A stretch of 9,283 nucleotides of DNA from SZUA-430 sp034440175 (GTDB lineage: Bacteria > Pseudomonadota > Alphaproteobacteria > Micropepsales > Micropepsaceae), in contig JAWXBO010000168.1 of assembly GCA_034440175.1 (NCBI GenBank), positions 1 through 9,283 of the forward strand, in the 5' to 3' direction. The position numbers were made by a program, and so were the translations under genes. Position 1 is the stretch's first letter; each line of letters opens with the position of its first letter. A model generated the notes under the pieces. It did no database searches and was not told the DNA's origin. It saw only the letters and a list, made by a program, of their open reading frames with translations. Positions 1-6,779 of the stretch are shown in pieces.

Positions 1-74
1 ATTCAACTCCCGCATCGCCTTATCCAGCTCAGGCCGGGGAATGTCTTTACACACGCTCTCATACAGGCAGTTGC
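1..74 (-). pseudogene. Remnant of a VWA (CoxE-like) gene, 3' end with internal deletion
   Basis: Two blocks match the intact VWA gene further right in the window. Bases 1-30 match 2273-2302 at 27 of 30 positions, and bases 41-73 match 2601-2633 at 30 of 33. Ten unrelated bases join the blocks where the intact gene has 298. Read on the minus strand, the fragment keeps the same frame in both blocks: residues resembling NCLYESV(C)KD run into (E)LDKAMRELN, so 96 codons are missing in frame. Sequence beyond about base 75 no longer resembles the gene, and the stop codon lies outside the window. The fragment has lost the MIDAS motif and most of the VWA fold, so it is most likely a dead copy. Whether more of it lies left of the window cannot be seen. 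Confidence 0.8.
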
Positions 75-130
75 AACGAGACCGCTCGCAAACACTTGTC
101 TTGTCGCCATACTTCCATCTATACGCACTG

Positions 131-1609
131 TTATTGATTTCGGCGACCCGATCGCGCGCGCAATGCAAGAGCCGCGCCGAAGATGAGGAGGGCGCTGGCC
201 AGAACCATGCACAAGGCGGCGAAAAGATCGTCGATGGTGCTTTGCGCAGTGGCCAAGCGGCGTGCCGGCACGTCGGCGATGGTGATGGCGCCGGGGTCCG
301 TAAAGGAGTTGTTTCGTGCGAGAACGGTTCCACGCTGATCGGTGATAAGCGAAACACCGTTGCTTGTTGCGCGGACAATGCTGAAACCGCTTTCGATAGC
401 GCGCATCCGCGTCATTTCGGCGTGGAGGGGTGTGATCGCGCGCCAGTCATTGGCCGGGATCACCAGAATGTCGACGCCGCGCGCCGCCGCTTGACGCGAC
501 AGTGCGGGAAAGTCCGCGTCGAAGCAGATCATCACGCCAAGCCGGCCGAATGGCGTGTCGAGTGCCGGGATCACGCCGTCGCCGCGAATGATCGGCTCTC
601 CAGGCACCGGGATGGTCTTCAAGTACTCGAACGCACGTACGCCTTCGGGTGTGAACCCAATCGCCATGTTGGCGATCAGTTGATCCGGCGCCGAAGGAAT
701 GCGCGCGGCGCCGGCTATCAGATATACTCCGTGCTTGCGGGCGAACGCACCTGCACGGGCGATGAACTCAGCCTCGTCAGGCGCATCGAATTGAGCCGCG
801 GCCTCGTACCAAACGATCAACTTCGCGCCTTGTTGCACGGCCTGTTCCGACAAGGCGAACAGAATATCTTGCCGCGCTCGCGCCTTGGCAGAGCGGCAAG
901 CATAATCCGTGCGCTGTGTGCACCCCTCGAAGAATCTATCGGGCAAGGTTCGCGGATTGCTCAGGGCGGCGGCGCGAACCGTGCCGGACGTTTCGGTTGG
1001 TCCGTCCAGGCGCGAAGCGCCGAGCCAGATCAAGGAAATGAACACGGCCGCAAACGTGGCCGCAGCGATGGTCGCACCGCTGCTTCTCTCGGTCACGAGC
1101 GCCTGCGCGACGCCTGCAAACCAATACACGACGAAGGCCACGCCCCAAATGCCGGCCACCGATGCGAACTGCACCAGCGGCGCGAAGGCGAGCTGAACGT
1201 AAGCGTCGTTGCCCCAAGTGCCGAAAGGGCTTCCCAAGGACAGAACATAGCTGAGCGCAACGGCCACGGTTGGAAAGACAAGCGAACCCAAGGCCGCTCC
1301 GAGCTGGGGCGCGGCAAGCCTGTGAGCGAAGAAAGGCAGCGCGCCAATCAGGCCGGTCACGGCGCTTGCGATGACATATTCCTCGTCGCCAATGGGAACA
1401 ACGCCGCGGAACATCACGAAGCTTGCGACGGATGAGGCGGCTACCGTCAGCACGAAGCCAAGCCATGGCCCCGTCGTCATCACAAATCCAAGCAGCAGCG
1501 CCGGTGCGATCCAGGCGGCATAGACATTCGCCGTCGCGCCATTGCTGAAGCACAGCGCAAGCGCCCCGAATGCGAATGCGCCCCAGCGAAGCCTATCTGT
1601 ACGGTTCAT
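131..1609 (-). CDS. Apolipoprotein N-acyltransferase-like membrane protein with nitrilase domain
   Basis: This 492-residue protein has the architecture of Lnt, the inner-membrane enzyme that adds the third acyl chain to lipoproteins. Hydrophobic segments fill residues 10-200, including a PLVQFASVAGIWG stretch (144-156) typical of the Lnt membrane domain. A carbon-nitrogen hydrolase domain covers about 210-450, and a last membrane helix about 462-484 precedes a basic tail. The three catalytic residues of the fold are present: Glu269 in WYEA, Lys331 in EYLKTIPVPGE and Cys362 in MICFDADF. E. coli Lnt is 512 residues with E267, K335 and C387. ATG at 1609 is preferred over GTG at 1618 because AGGTGGG (1614-1620) sits just upstream of the ATG. 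It is divergent from a PadR gene, unlike housekeeping lnt, so it is more likely a specialised paralogue. The nitrilase core seems divergent (WYE, and Asp after Phe in the Cys motif), and the acyl acceptor is unknown. Confidence 0.82.
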   Translation of the reverse strand: MNRTDRLRWGAFAFGALALCFSNGATANVYAAWIAPALLLGFVMTTGPWLGFVLTVAASSVASFVMFRGVVPIGDEEYVIASAVTGLIGALPFFAHRLAAPQLGAALGSLVFPTVAVALSYVLSLGSPFGTWGNDAYVQLAFAPLVQFASVAGIWGVAFVVYWFAGVAQALVTERSSGATIAAATFAAVFISLIWLGASRLDGPTETSGTVRAAALSNPRTLPDRFFEGCTQRTDYACRSAKARARQDILFALSEQAVQQGAKLIVWYEAAAQFDAPDEAEFIARAGAFARKHGVYLIAGAARIPSAPDQLIANMAIGFTPEGVRAFEYLKTIPVPGEPIIRGDGVIPALDTPFGRLGVMICFDADFPALSRQAAARGVDILVIPANDWRAITPLHAEMTRMRAIESGFSIVRATSNGVSLITDQRGTVLARNNSFTDPGAITIADVPARRLATAQSTIDDLFAALCMVLASALLIFGAALALRARSGRRNQ

Positions 1610-1619
1610 ATCACCCACC

Positions 1620-1681
1620 TATGCACCAAGTTGCATATGCACTAGCACGGTCGACTCGCATATGCAACTATGGGCATATGT
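1620..1681. promoter_or_regulatory. Probable PadR operator: 57-bp quasi-palindrome between divergent genes
   Basis: The shared upstream region contains a perfect 12-bp inverted repeat, AGTTGCATATGC (1629-1640) and GCATATGCAACT (1658-1669). Two weaker ATATGC-type boxes flank it symmetrically, one centred near 1620 and one near 1677. Box centres are spaced 16, 25 and 16 bp, all symmetric about position 1649. The left outer box overlaps the ribosome site of the leftward gene, and the right outer box contains the padR start codon. PadR regulators usually bind dyads in their own promoter, so this is most likely an autoregulatory operator that also controls the leftward gene. No convincing -10/-35 pair was recognised. 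The palindrome is directly seen; the binding is inferred. Confidence 0.75.
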
Positions 1682-2226
1682 CGCTCAAACACCTCATTCT
1701 CGCTCTGGTCGCCCAGAAACCGTCCACCGGGTACGAGATCACAAACGAATTCGATACTGTTTCGTCCTTTTTCTGGAGGGCGACGCATCAGCAGATTTAT
1801 CGCGAGCTCGCCGCTCTCGCCGGGGACGGGCTGTTGCGCTTCAAGGCCGTCGAGCAACGGAGCAAACCCGACAAGAAGATCTATTCAATCACAGCCAAGG
1901 GCAGGAAGGCGTTTGCCGCGTGGTTTGCAGAGCCAGGGCCGCCGCCCCGTCAAACCGATGCCTTGATGATCAAGTTTTTTTCCGGCGAACTCGGCGGGAT
2001 CGACGAATTGCGCAACCAGCTGCAGCAAGCCCGCGCTGCGCACGAAGCCCGTCTGAGGGCGCTGGAGGTGGTTGAAGCCGAGCACTACAGCGAACCGGTC
2101 GCGGAGATGCCTCGCTGGAAGCAGTGCATCTACCTTACTTTGCAACTGGGGTTGGCGCGTGAACGGGTTTGGATCGAATGGGCGGATGTGAGCGACAGAG
2201 TTCTTGCCGGGCGCGCGCGCGGATAA
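1678..2226 (+). CDS. PadR family transcriptional regulator
   Basis: This 182-residue protein begins MSLKHLILALVAQKPSTGYEI, the usual start of PadR proteins. Residues 1-85 form the winged helix-turn-helix, with the helix pair around TGYEITNEFD and HQQIYRELAALAGDGLL, followed by the basic wing (VEQRSKPDKKIYSIT). Residues from about 90 form the C-terminal helical dimerisation part (Vir_act_alpha_C type), ending with the RWKQCIYLTLQLGL amphipathic helix. ATG 1678 is chosen by homology. The frame stays open to 1570, but that extension would run across the operator and the neighbour's 5' end. No clear Shine-Dalgarno precedes 1678, so translation may be weak or leaderless. The gene is divergent from the Lnt-like gene, which is the obvious target. 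PadR proteins are usually ligand-responsive repressors, and the ligand here is unknown. Confidence 0.9.
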   Translation: MSLKHLILALVAQKPSTGYEITNEFDTVSSFFWRATHQQIYRELAALAGDGLLRFKAVEQRSKPDKKIYSITAKGRKAFAAWFAEPGPPPRQTDALMIKFFSGELGGIDELRNQLQQARAAHEARLRALEVVEAEHYSEPVAEMPRWKQCIYLTLQLGLARERVWIEWADVSDRVLAGRARG

Positions 2227-2244
2227 CGTTCCGCGGATAACGTT
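2218..2244. repeat. Short tandem duplication at the padR stop codon
   Basis: CGCGGATAACGTT occurs at 2218-2230 and again at 2232-2244, one base apart. The first copy holds the last codons and the TAA stop of padR. The second lies in the 40-bp gap before the convergent VWA gene. It may be a scar of slippage or of the rearrangement that placed the cassette here. No terminator hairpin is seen in this convergent gap. Confidence 0.7.
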
Positions 2245-2266
2245 CGATGAGCACTCACATACAGGT

Positions 2267-3442
2267 CTACCGGTTCAACTCGCGCATCGCCTTATCCAGC
2301 CCCTCAAGCGTCAGCGGGTACATCCGGTCGCTCAGGATCTGCTTCATGATTTGGATCGAGGGCGTGTAGTCCCAATGCCGCTCCGGCACGGGGTTGAGCC
2401 AGATGACGTGCTCGTAGATGCGCGTCAGGCGTTCGAGCCACACCGCGCCGGGCTCTTCATTCCAGTGTTCGACCGAGCCGCCGGGATAGGTGATCTCATA
2501 CGGGCTCATCGTCGCGTCGCCGACGAACACGACCTTATAGTCGTGTGGGTATTTGTGCAGCACGTCCCAGGTCGGCGATTTTTCGTTGTGGCGGCGGCGA
2601 TTGTCTTTCCACACGCTCTCGTACAGGCAGTTGTGGAAGTAGAAGAAATCCATGTGCTTGAATTCGGTGCGCGCGGCCGAAAACAGCTCCTCGCACAGTT
2701 TGATATGCGCATCCATTGAGCCGCCGATGTCGAAGAAGATCAGCACCTTGACCTTGTTGTGGCGTTCGGCGCGCATGACGAGGTCGAGATAGCCTTGATG
2801 CGCGGTGGTGCGGATCGTCTCGGGCAGATCGAGTTCGGTCAGCGCGCCCTCGCGGGCCCATTTGCGCAGGCGGCGTAGCGCGATCTTGATGTTGCGCGTG
2901 CCGAGTTCGACGCTGTCGTCGAGGTTTTTGTATTCGCGCTTGTCCCAGACTTTGACCGCCTTGCCGTGGCGGCCCTTGTCCTGGCCCATGCGGATGCCTT
3001 CGGGATTGTAGCCGTAGGCGCCGAACGGCGAGGTGCCGCCGGTGCCGATCATCTTGTTGCCGCCTTCGTGGCGTTTCTTCTGTTCCTCGAGGCGCTTTTT
3101 CAGCTCCTCCATCAGTTTTTCCCAGCCGCCGAGGGATTCGATTTGTTTCTTCTCTTCCTCGCTCAGGAATTTTTCGGTGAGCGCCTTCAGCCAGTCTTCC
3201 GGGATCTGCGCGAGGTCGGTGGGTTCGAGCGTTTCGAGGCCCTTGAAGGCGTGGGCGAAGACACGGTCGAACTTGTCGAGATTGCGCTCGTCCTTCACCA
3301 GCGCCGTGCGCGACAGGTAATAGAATTCATCGACCTTCATGTCGATGACCTGCCGGTCCAGGCCCTCCATCAGGGCAAGGTATTCCTTCAAGGTCACCGG
3401 GATCTTGGCCTGGCGCAGGTCATGGAAGAAGTTCAGGAACAT
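2267..3442 (-). CDS. VWA domain-containing CoxE-like protein
   Basis: This 391-residue soluble protein is the typical partner of a MoxR ATPase; such pairs are thought to act as chaperones in metal insertion or complex maturation. The N-terminal 100 residues are helical and CoxE-like (MFLNFFHDLRQAKIPVT). A charged, probably coiled segment (93-130, rich in Glu and Lys) and a glycine-rich linker (132-160) follow. The VWA fold occupies about 230-391. Its metal-site motif reads DIGGSM (238-243), with Gly in place of the first MIDAS serine, and VGDATMSP (307-314) supplies the other acidic/Thr loop. There is no signal peptide or membrane helix. It lies downstream of the MoxR gene on the same strand, 83 bp away, and is presumably co-transcribed. 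The ribosome site before ATG 3442 is poor. A damaged second copy of its 3' part lies at the left window edge. Confidence 0.9.
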   Translation of the reverse strand: MFLNFFHDLRQAKIPVTLKEYLALMEGLDRQVIDMKVDEFYYLSRTALVKDERNLDKFDRVFAHAFKGLETLEPTDLAQIPEDWLKALTEKFLSEEEKKQIESLGGWEKLMEELKKRLEEQKKRHEGGNKMIGTGGTSPFGAYGYNPEGIRMGQDKGRHGKAVKVWDKREYKNLDDSVELGTRNIKIALRRLRKWAREGALTELDLPETIRTTAHQGYLDLVMRAERHNKVKVLIFFDIGGSMDAHIKLCEELFSAARTEFKHMDFFYFHNCLYESVWKDNRRRHNEKSPTWDVLHKYPHDYKVVFVGDATMSPYEITYPGGSVEHWNEEPGAVWLERLTRIYEHVIWLNPVPERHWDYTPSIQIMKQILSDRMYPLTLEGLDKAMRELNR

Positions 3443-3460
3443 TGTGTCACCGTTGTTTCA

Positions 3461-3525
3461 CTTCCTGGGAGCGCCGGCGTCCGCCGGCTCTTGGGGGCCA
3501 GCCGGATGCCGACGCTCCCAGGAAG
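3461..3525. repeat. Palindromic REP-like element (long hairpin) between MoxR and VWA genes
   Basis: The arms CTTCCTGGGAGCG (3461-3473) and CGCTCCCAGGAAG (3513-3525) are perfect reverse complements. Pairing continues inward with few mismatches up to CCGGCT/AGCCGG around a 10-base loop (3490-3499), giving a 26-29-base stem. The left arm also contains its own small hairpin, GCCGGCG-TC-CGCCGGC (3473-3488). The element abuts the MoxR stop codon (3526-3528) and fills most of the 83-bp gap. There is no T-run, so it is not a standard terminator. It resembles the dispersed GGAGCG-CCGGCGTC palindromes of many GC-rich bacterial genomes. A role in separating expression of the two genes is possible. Confidence 0.82.
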
Positions 3526-4374
3526 CTAATTCCTCTCCCGCCGCGCCAAGAACGCCAACCGCTCGAACAGGTGCACATCCTGTTCGTTCTTCAGCAGCGC
3601 CCCATGCAGTGGTGGGATCAGCTTGGAAGGATCGCGTTCGCGCAGGGTTTCGGCCGTGATGTCGTCGGCCATCAGCAACTTCAACCAGTCGAGCAACTCG
3701 CTCGTCGATGGCTTCTTCTTCAGGCCCGGGACTTCGCGGATCTGGTAGAAGATGTTCAGCGCCTCACCGACCAGTTTGTCCATGATCTTCGGATAATGCA
3801 CATCGATGATCTTGTTCATCGTGTCGCGGTCGGGGAACTTGATGTAGTGGAAGAAGCAGCGCCGCAAAAACGCGTCGGGCAGTTCCTTCTCGTTGTTCGA
3901 GGTGATCATCACGATCGGGCGCTGTTTGGCCTTGATCGTCTCGCCCGTTTCGTAGACGAAGAATTCCATGCGGTCGAGTTCGAGCAGCAGGTCGTTGGGG
4001 AACTCGATGTCGGCCTTGTCGATTTCGTCGATCAGCAGAACCGGGCGCGCGTCGTTCGTGAACGCCTCCCACAGTTTGCCCTTGGAAATGTAGTTCTTGA
4101 TGTCTTTGACGCGTTCGTCTCCCAGCTGGCTGTCGCGCAATCGGCTCACTGCGTCGTATTCGTAGAGTCCCTGCTGCGCCTTCGTCGTCGACTTGATGTG
4201 CCATTGGATGATCGGCACGCCAATGGCCTTGGCGACTTCAAACGCCAGCACCGTCTTGCCGGTGCCCGGTTCGCCCTTGATGAGCAGCGGGCGCTCAAGC
4301 GTGATCGCGGCATTCACCGCGATGCGCAAATCGTCGGTCGCGACGTAGTTGGCTGTCCCTTCAAACTTCTTCAT
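3526..4374 (-). CDS. MoxR-family AAA+ ATPase
   Basis: This 282-residue AAA+ ATPase works with VWA proteins as an ATP-driven chaperone. Visible motifs are Walker A GEPGTGKT (34-41), Walker B VLLIDEID (112-119), sensor 1 ITSN (157-160), an arginine pair RR (171-172) and the sensor 2 region PSTSELLDWL (222-231). The length is normal for the family. ATG 4374 is chosen over an upstream in-frame ATG at 4443 because the family begins near MKKFEGT and GAAGGA sits about eight bases before it. The VWA gene follows on the same strand. The 111-bp gap to the yjbR-like gene upstream could hold a separate promoter, but none was recognised. No metal-enzyme or complex genes that would identify the client are in the window. 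Confidence 0.93.
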   Translation of the reverse strand: MKKFEGTANYVATDDLRIAVNAAITLERPLLIKGEPGTGKTVLAFEVAKAIGVPIIQWHIKSTTKAQQGLYEYDAVSRLRDSQLGDERVKDIKNYISKGKLWEAFTNDARPVLLIDEIDKADIEFPNDLLLELDRMEFFVYETGETIKAKQRPIVMITSNNEKELPDAFLRRCFFHYIKFPDRDTMNKIIDVHYPKIMDKLVGEALNIFYQIREVPGLKKKPSTSELLDWLKLLMADDITAETLRERDPSKLIPPLHGALLKNEQDVHLFERLAFLARRERN

Positions 4375-4485
4375 AGAATTGTCCTTCGGATGGCAAAGAA
4401 TAGCGTGTGCACTAACCCTAGGGGGCGAACACGGCTGATGCAAGTTTGACTGGTGCCGGATTCGCCGGACAAGGCCCGGGCGCGG

Positions 4486-4842
4486 CTAAGCCAGCCCCAT
4501 CTCCCGCTGCGTCTTCTTGGGTAATTTCGCCGCAACCAACGCATGCGCACGCGTCAGATAGGCTTTGAGTTCCTTGGCCGGCAGGCGTGCTGGCTTGTCC
4601 AGCCATACCCAGCTCGCCCGGGCAAGATAGGGCGCCGGCTTGATCCCCGGCAGCTCGGTCAGAATACGAAAACTCTCGTCTGACGTCTTGAACGACATGC
4701 CGTGCGAAGACCTATCGTCATGAACGCCGATCACGGCAAACATCCGGCCCCCAACCTTGAACACACGATCATTGCCCCACTGAATGCTCAAAGCGGCATG
4801 GGGCAGGGACAGCAGGAATTTCTCGATGTCTGTAATTTTCAT
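4486..4842 (-). CDS. MmcQ/YjbR family protein
   Basis: This 118-residue protein fits the MmcQ/YjbR family, small proteins with a CyaY-like fold. They are annotated as DNA-binding, but their cellular role is poorly defined. Supporting features are the conserved early block around SIQWGNDRVFKVGGRMFAVIGV (19-40), the SFKTSDESF core (50-58), the GIKPAPYLARASWVWLD segment (66-82) and a basic C-terminal helix. Its ATG overlaps the flmG stop codon in a four-base ATGA, so the two are almost certainly co-transcribed and translationally coupled. A longer frame open to 5070 was rejected because it runs inside flmG. No terminator hairpin with a T-run was found after its stop. Any link to flagellin glycosylation rests only on this position. 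Confidence 0.85.
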   Translation of the reverse strand: MKITDIEKFLLSLPHAALSIQWGNDRVFKVGGRMFAVIGVHDDRSSHGMSFKTSDESFRILTELPGIKPAPYLARASWVWLDKPARLPAKELKAYLTRAHALVAAKLPKKTQREMGLA

Positions 4843-6584
4843 TTGCCCGCGTAGTGATCGATGTCTTTGGCGAGCTGCGCCATCAAGCCTGACCAGTCGC
4901 CAAAACTCTCCGGCGTCAGCACCCGTGTATTCTGGTACCACGGATAGTGATCCGTTCCAAGCTGCGGCCAAACACGCCCGGCCGTCAGGAACCAGGTCTC
5001 CGTGCCTGTCGCTGCCGCCAAGGCCGCAGCCGCCGTCGGCGCCGTCACGACCAAATCCAAGGCTGCACACAGCGCCGCATTGTCATCGAGATTGTTTTTC
5101 AAATCCAGATCTTCAAAATTGTGAATGGCGACGCCATACTTCTCGCGCACAAACTCAAGTTCTGCCTTGCAGTCGCCATATTGAATATTGATGAACTTGA
5201 CGCCCGTGTTTTCCAGCACCGGCTTCCAGAGCTCCAGGGCGCTATAAAACTTCTTGCGCTGCGTGTTGATCAGCATCGATCGCCAGCAAATGCCGGCATA
5301 GGGTCCCGGGCCAAGGGCCGCCAGCCTGTCCTGCCAAAATCGAACACGCAAGGGATCTGGTTTTAAAAATGTTCGCTCGGCCGGAAAATCCTCAAGCCGG
5401 TTGCGCAGAAACTTCAGCGGCACACCCATCGGCGTATAATAATCGGGCTGAAACGAACCAGCGGCCCAGCGCACAACGCGCACAGCTTTCGCATTGTGCT
5501 TCGTGTGCTCTTCAATGCCGACATGGGCCGAAGGAAAAGACCGCTGATAAAGCGAGACCAGCCGGTGATCGCACGCAATCAACACTTTACCTTCTGGGCC
5601 CACGCGCTCAATGAGGTCGGGCACCATGCCCGCCAGCATGATTTCGTCGCCAAGACCTTGCTCGCCCGCAAACAGCAACTTCTTGCCGGCAAGATCTTCG
5701 CCATCCCATCGCCGCGCATTGACGGCAAAGTAAATCGACTGGCTGCAGCGTGGGTTCAGCCGCTCCTCATAGTCGGGCCAAGCCTCGTCCAGCCGCCCCA
5801 TAGCCGCCAGGCACAAACCACGCGCATGCCGCGTTTCCGCGCGATCGGAATCCAATTCGCAATGCTCAAGCGCCAAATCGAAATTCTTTAGCGCTTCTTC
5901 GAATGGCCCCGTATGGCTGAGGGCATGCCCAAGATTGTGATACGGCCGCGACAGTCCCGGATCGAGGCGTTTGGCTTCCTTGTAAAACGTCACCGCATTC
6001 GCGAAATCGCTCTGCTCGCCCATAATGGTGCCCAGCGTATTCCACAGCATCGCCGCGTCAGGCATCAGATAAAGCGCGTTGCGCACCACATCGATCGCCT
6101 CGTCCATCAACCCTTTATCGCGCAGGCAACCGGCCAAATTGTTATAGCCTTTATGACAATCGGGCCGCATCTCGATATAGGCGCGAAACGCTTGGGCTGC
6201 GCCGTCATACAAGCCCAAATCCCAGGCCGCTGTACCCACGTTTAAATACAAATCGCCATCGGTGGGATCGAGCGCCAGCGCCCGCTCATACATCGTGAAG
6301 GCTTTGTGCTTCTGGTTGAGGTTGGAAAGCGCGAGCCCCAGGATATGGAAAGCCGACGCGCATTTGGCGTCATGATCGGCAGCCTCCGCTGCAGCAATCG
6401 CCGCGTCCTTCCATTCGCCCTTCTTGTAGTGTTGCACCGCCTTGCGCAGTGACAGCAGGCTGTCCCGGGTGGGCTTGTGCTTTCCCCCGGCTCTCTCGGC
6501 CTTTGCCTCTTTCATCAATCGCGCAACGATTTCGGAACTTGTCGATTCTTCCAGCGCGCGTTGCGCAGCAGGGCTAGCAGCCAT
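4839..6584 (-). CDS. flmG: FlmG-type flagellin glycosyltransferase (TPR + GT-B-like)
   Basis: This 581-residue cytoplasmic protein has two parts. Residues about 40-275 carry six or seven tetratricopeptide repeats (for example AFHILGLALSNLNQKHKAFTMYERAL and PYHNLGHALSHTGPFEEALKNFDLAL). Residues about 300-581 form a GT-B-like transferase region, with GEQGLGDE (307-314) and a late DDNAALCAALDLVV block (500-513). The last quarter has the HYPWY motif (546-550). Caulobacter FlmG (formerly FlbA, about 596 residues) has this layout: its TPR part binds flagellins and its C-terminal part O-glycosylates them with pseudaminic acid. Flagellin, flbT and flaF genes next door support the same job here. It is divergent from flbT. 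The ATG at 6584 is preceded by AAGGA at suitable spacing. The sugar donor cannot be read from sequence, and its synthesis genes are not in the window. Confidence 0.85.
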   Translation of the reverse strand: MAASPAAQRALEESTSSEIVARLMKEAKAERAGGKHKPTRDSLLSLRKAVQHYKKGEWKDAAIAAAEAADHDAKCASAFHILGLALSNLNQKHKAFTMYERALALDPTDGDLYLNVGTAAWDLGLYDGAAQAFRAYIEMRPDCHKGYNNLAGCLRDKGLMDEAIDVVRNALYLMPDAAMLWNTLGTIMGEQSDFANAVTFYKEAKRLDPGLSRPYHNLGHALSHTGPFEEALKNFDLALEHCELDSDRAETRHARGLCLAAMGRLDEAWPDYEERLNPRCSQSIYFAVNARRWDGEDLAGKKLLFAGEQGLGDEIMLAGMVPDLIERVGPEGKVLIACDHRLVSLYQRSFPSAHVGIEEHTKHNAKAVRVVRWAAGSFQPDYYTPMGVPLKFLRNRLEDFPAERTFLKPDPLRVRFWQDRLAALGPGPYAGICWRSMLINTQRKKFYSALELWKPVLENTGVKFINIQYGDCKAELEFVREKYGVAIHNFEDLDLKNNLDDNAALCAALDLVVTAPTAAAALAAATGTETWFLTAGRVWPQLGTDHYPWYQNTRVLTPESFGDWSGLMAQLAKDIDHYAGK

Positions 6585-6779
6585 GTCGGGTCGTCCTTGA
6601 AGTCAAATGATCGGCACAAGGGACCATAAGGCCGCGCGCTTTAATGCGATGCTAAGGCTGGCGTTGCTTTGAATCCGCGCGATCAAGAAATTATTCACCA
6701 TCTCTGCAGCGCTTCTTTAACCCTGTTCGACTAGTGTGGGGATCAACGAAGGCCTTTAGTCCATGAAGTGGAGCGATCA
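6585..6779. promoter_or_regulatory. Divergent regulatory region between flmG and flbT
   Basis: These 195 bp must hold the promoters of both flmG (leftward) and flbT-flaF (rightward). No -24/-12 sigma-54 element with correct spacing was found on either strand, unlike the flagellin promoters. TTAA-N7-CTAA at 6641-6655 differs by one base from the CtrA consensus TTAA-N7-TTAA, and a TTAACC half-site lies at 6717-6722. CtrA control of early flagellar genes is known in Caulobacter, so cell-cycle control is plausible but unproved. GGAG (6770-6773) serves as the flbT ribosome site. Confidence 0.4.

Noticed and set aside
41..1435. Open frame of 464 codons on the plus strand
   Set aside because: It lies antisense to the Lnt-like gene. 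Its translation is low-complexity Arg/Gly/Ala-rich with no recognisable domain, while the minus strand has a complete catalytic triad.
1570..1677. Longer N-terminus for the PadR protein
   Set aside because: It would cross the operator palindrome and overlap the divergent gene. PadR proteins begin at the MSLKH-type start at 1678.
2966..3529. Open frame of 187 codons on the plus strand
   Set aside because: It is antisense to the VWA gene and runs into the palindromic element. It has no ribosome site or recognisable domain.
3442..4449. Open frame of 335 codons on the plus strand
   Set aside because: It is antisense to the MoxR gene, which has all AAA+ motifs. The plus-strand product is a GC-rich shadow without family features.
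4441..4485. Possible terminator after the YjbR-family gene
   Set aside because: Only a 4-bp CCGG self-pairing was found, with no T-run on the minus strand.
4843..5070. Longer N-terminus for the YjbR-family protein
   Set aside because: The extension is out-of-frame sequence of flmG with odd Gly/Arg-rich composition. Family similarity begins at MKITDIEKF.
6601..6675. Possible sigma-54 promoter for flbT around CGGCAC or TGGCGTTGC
   Set aside because: CGGCAC is not followed by TTGC at the right distance, and TGGCGTTGC lacks the 12-bp GG-GC spacing.
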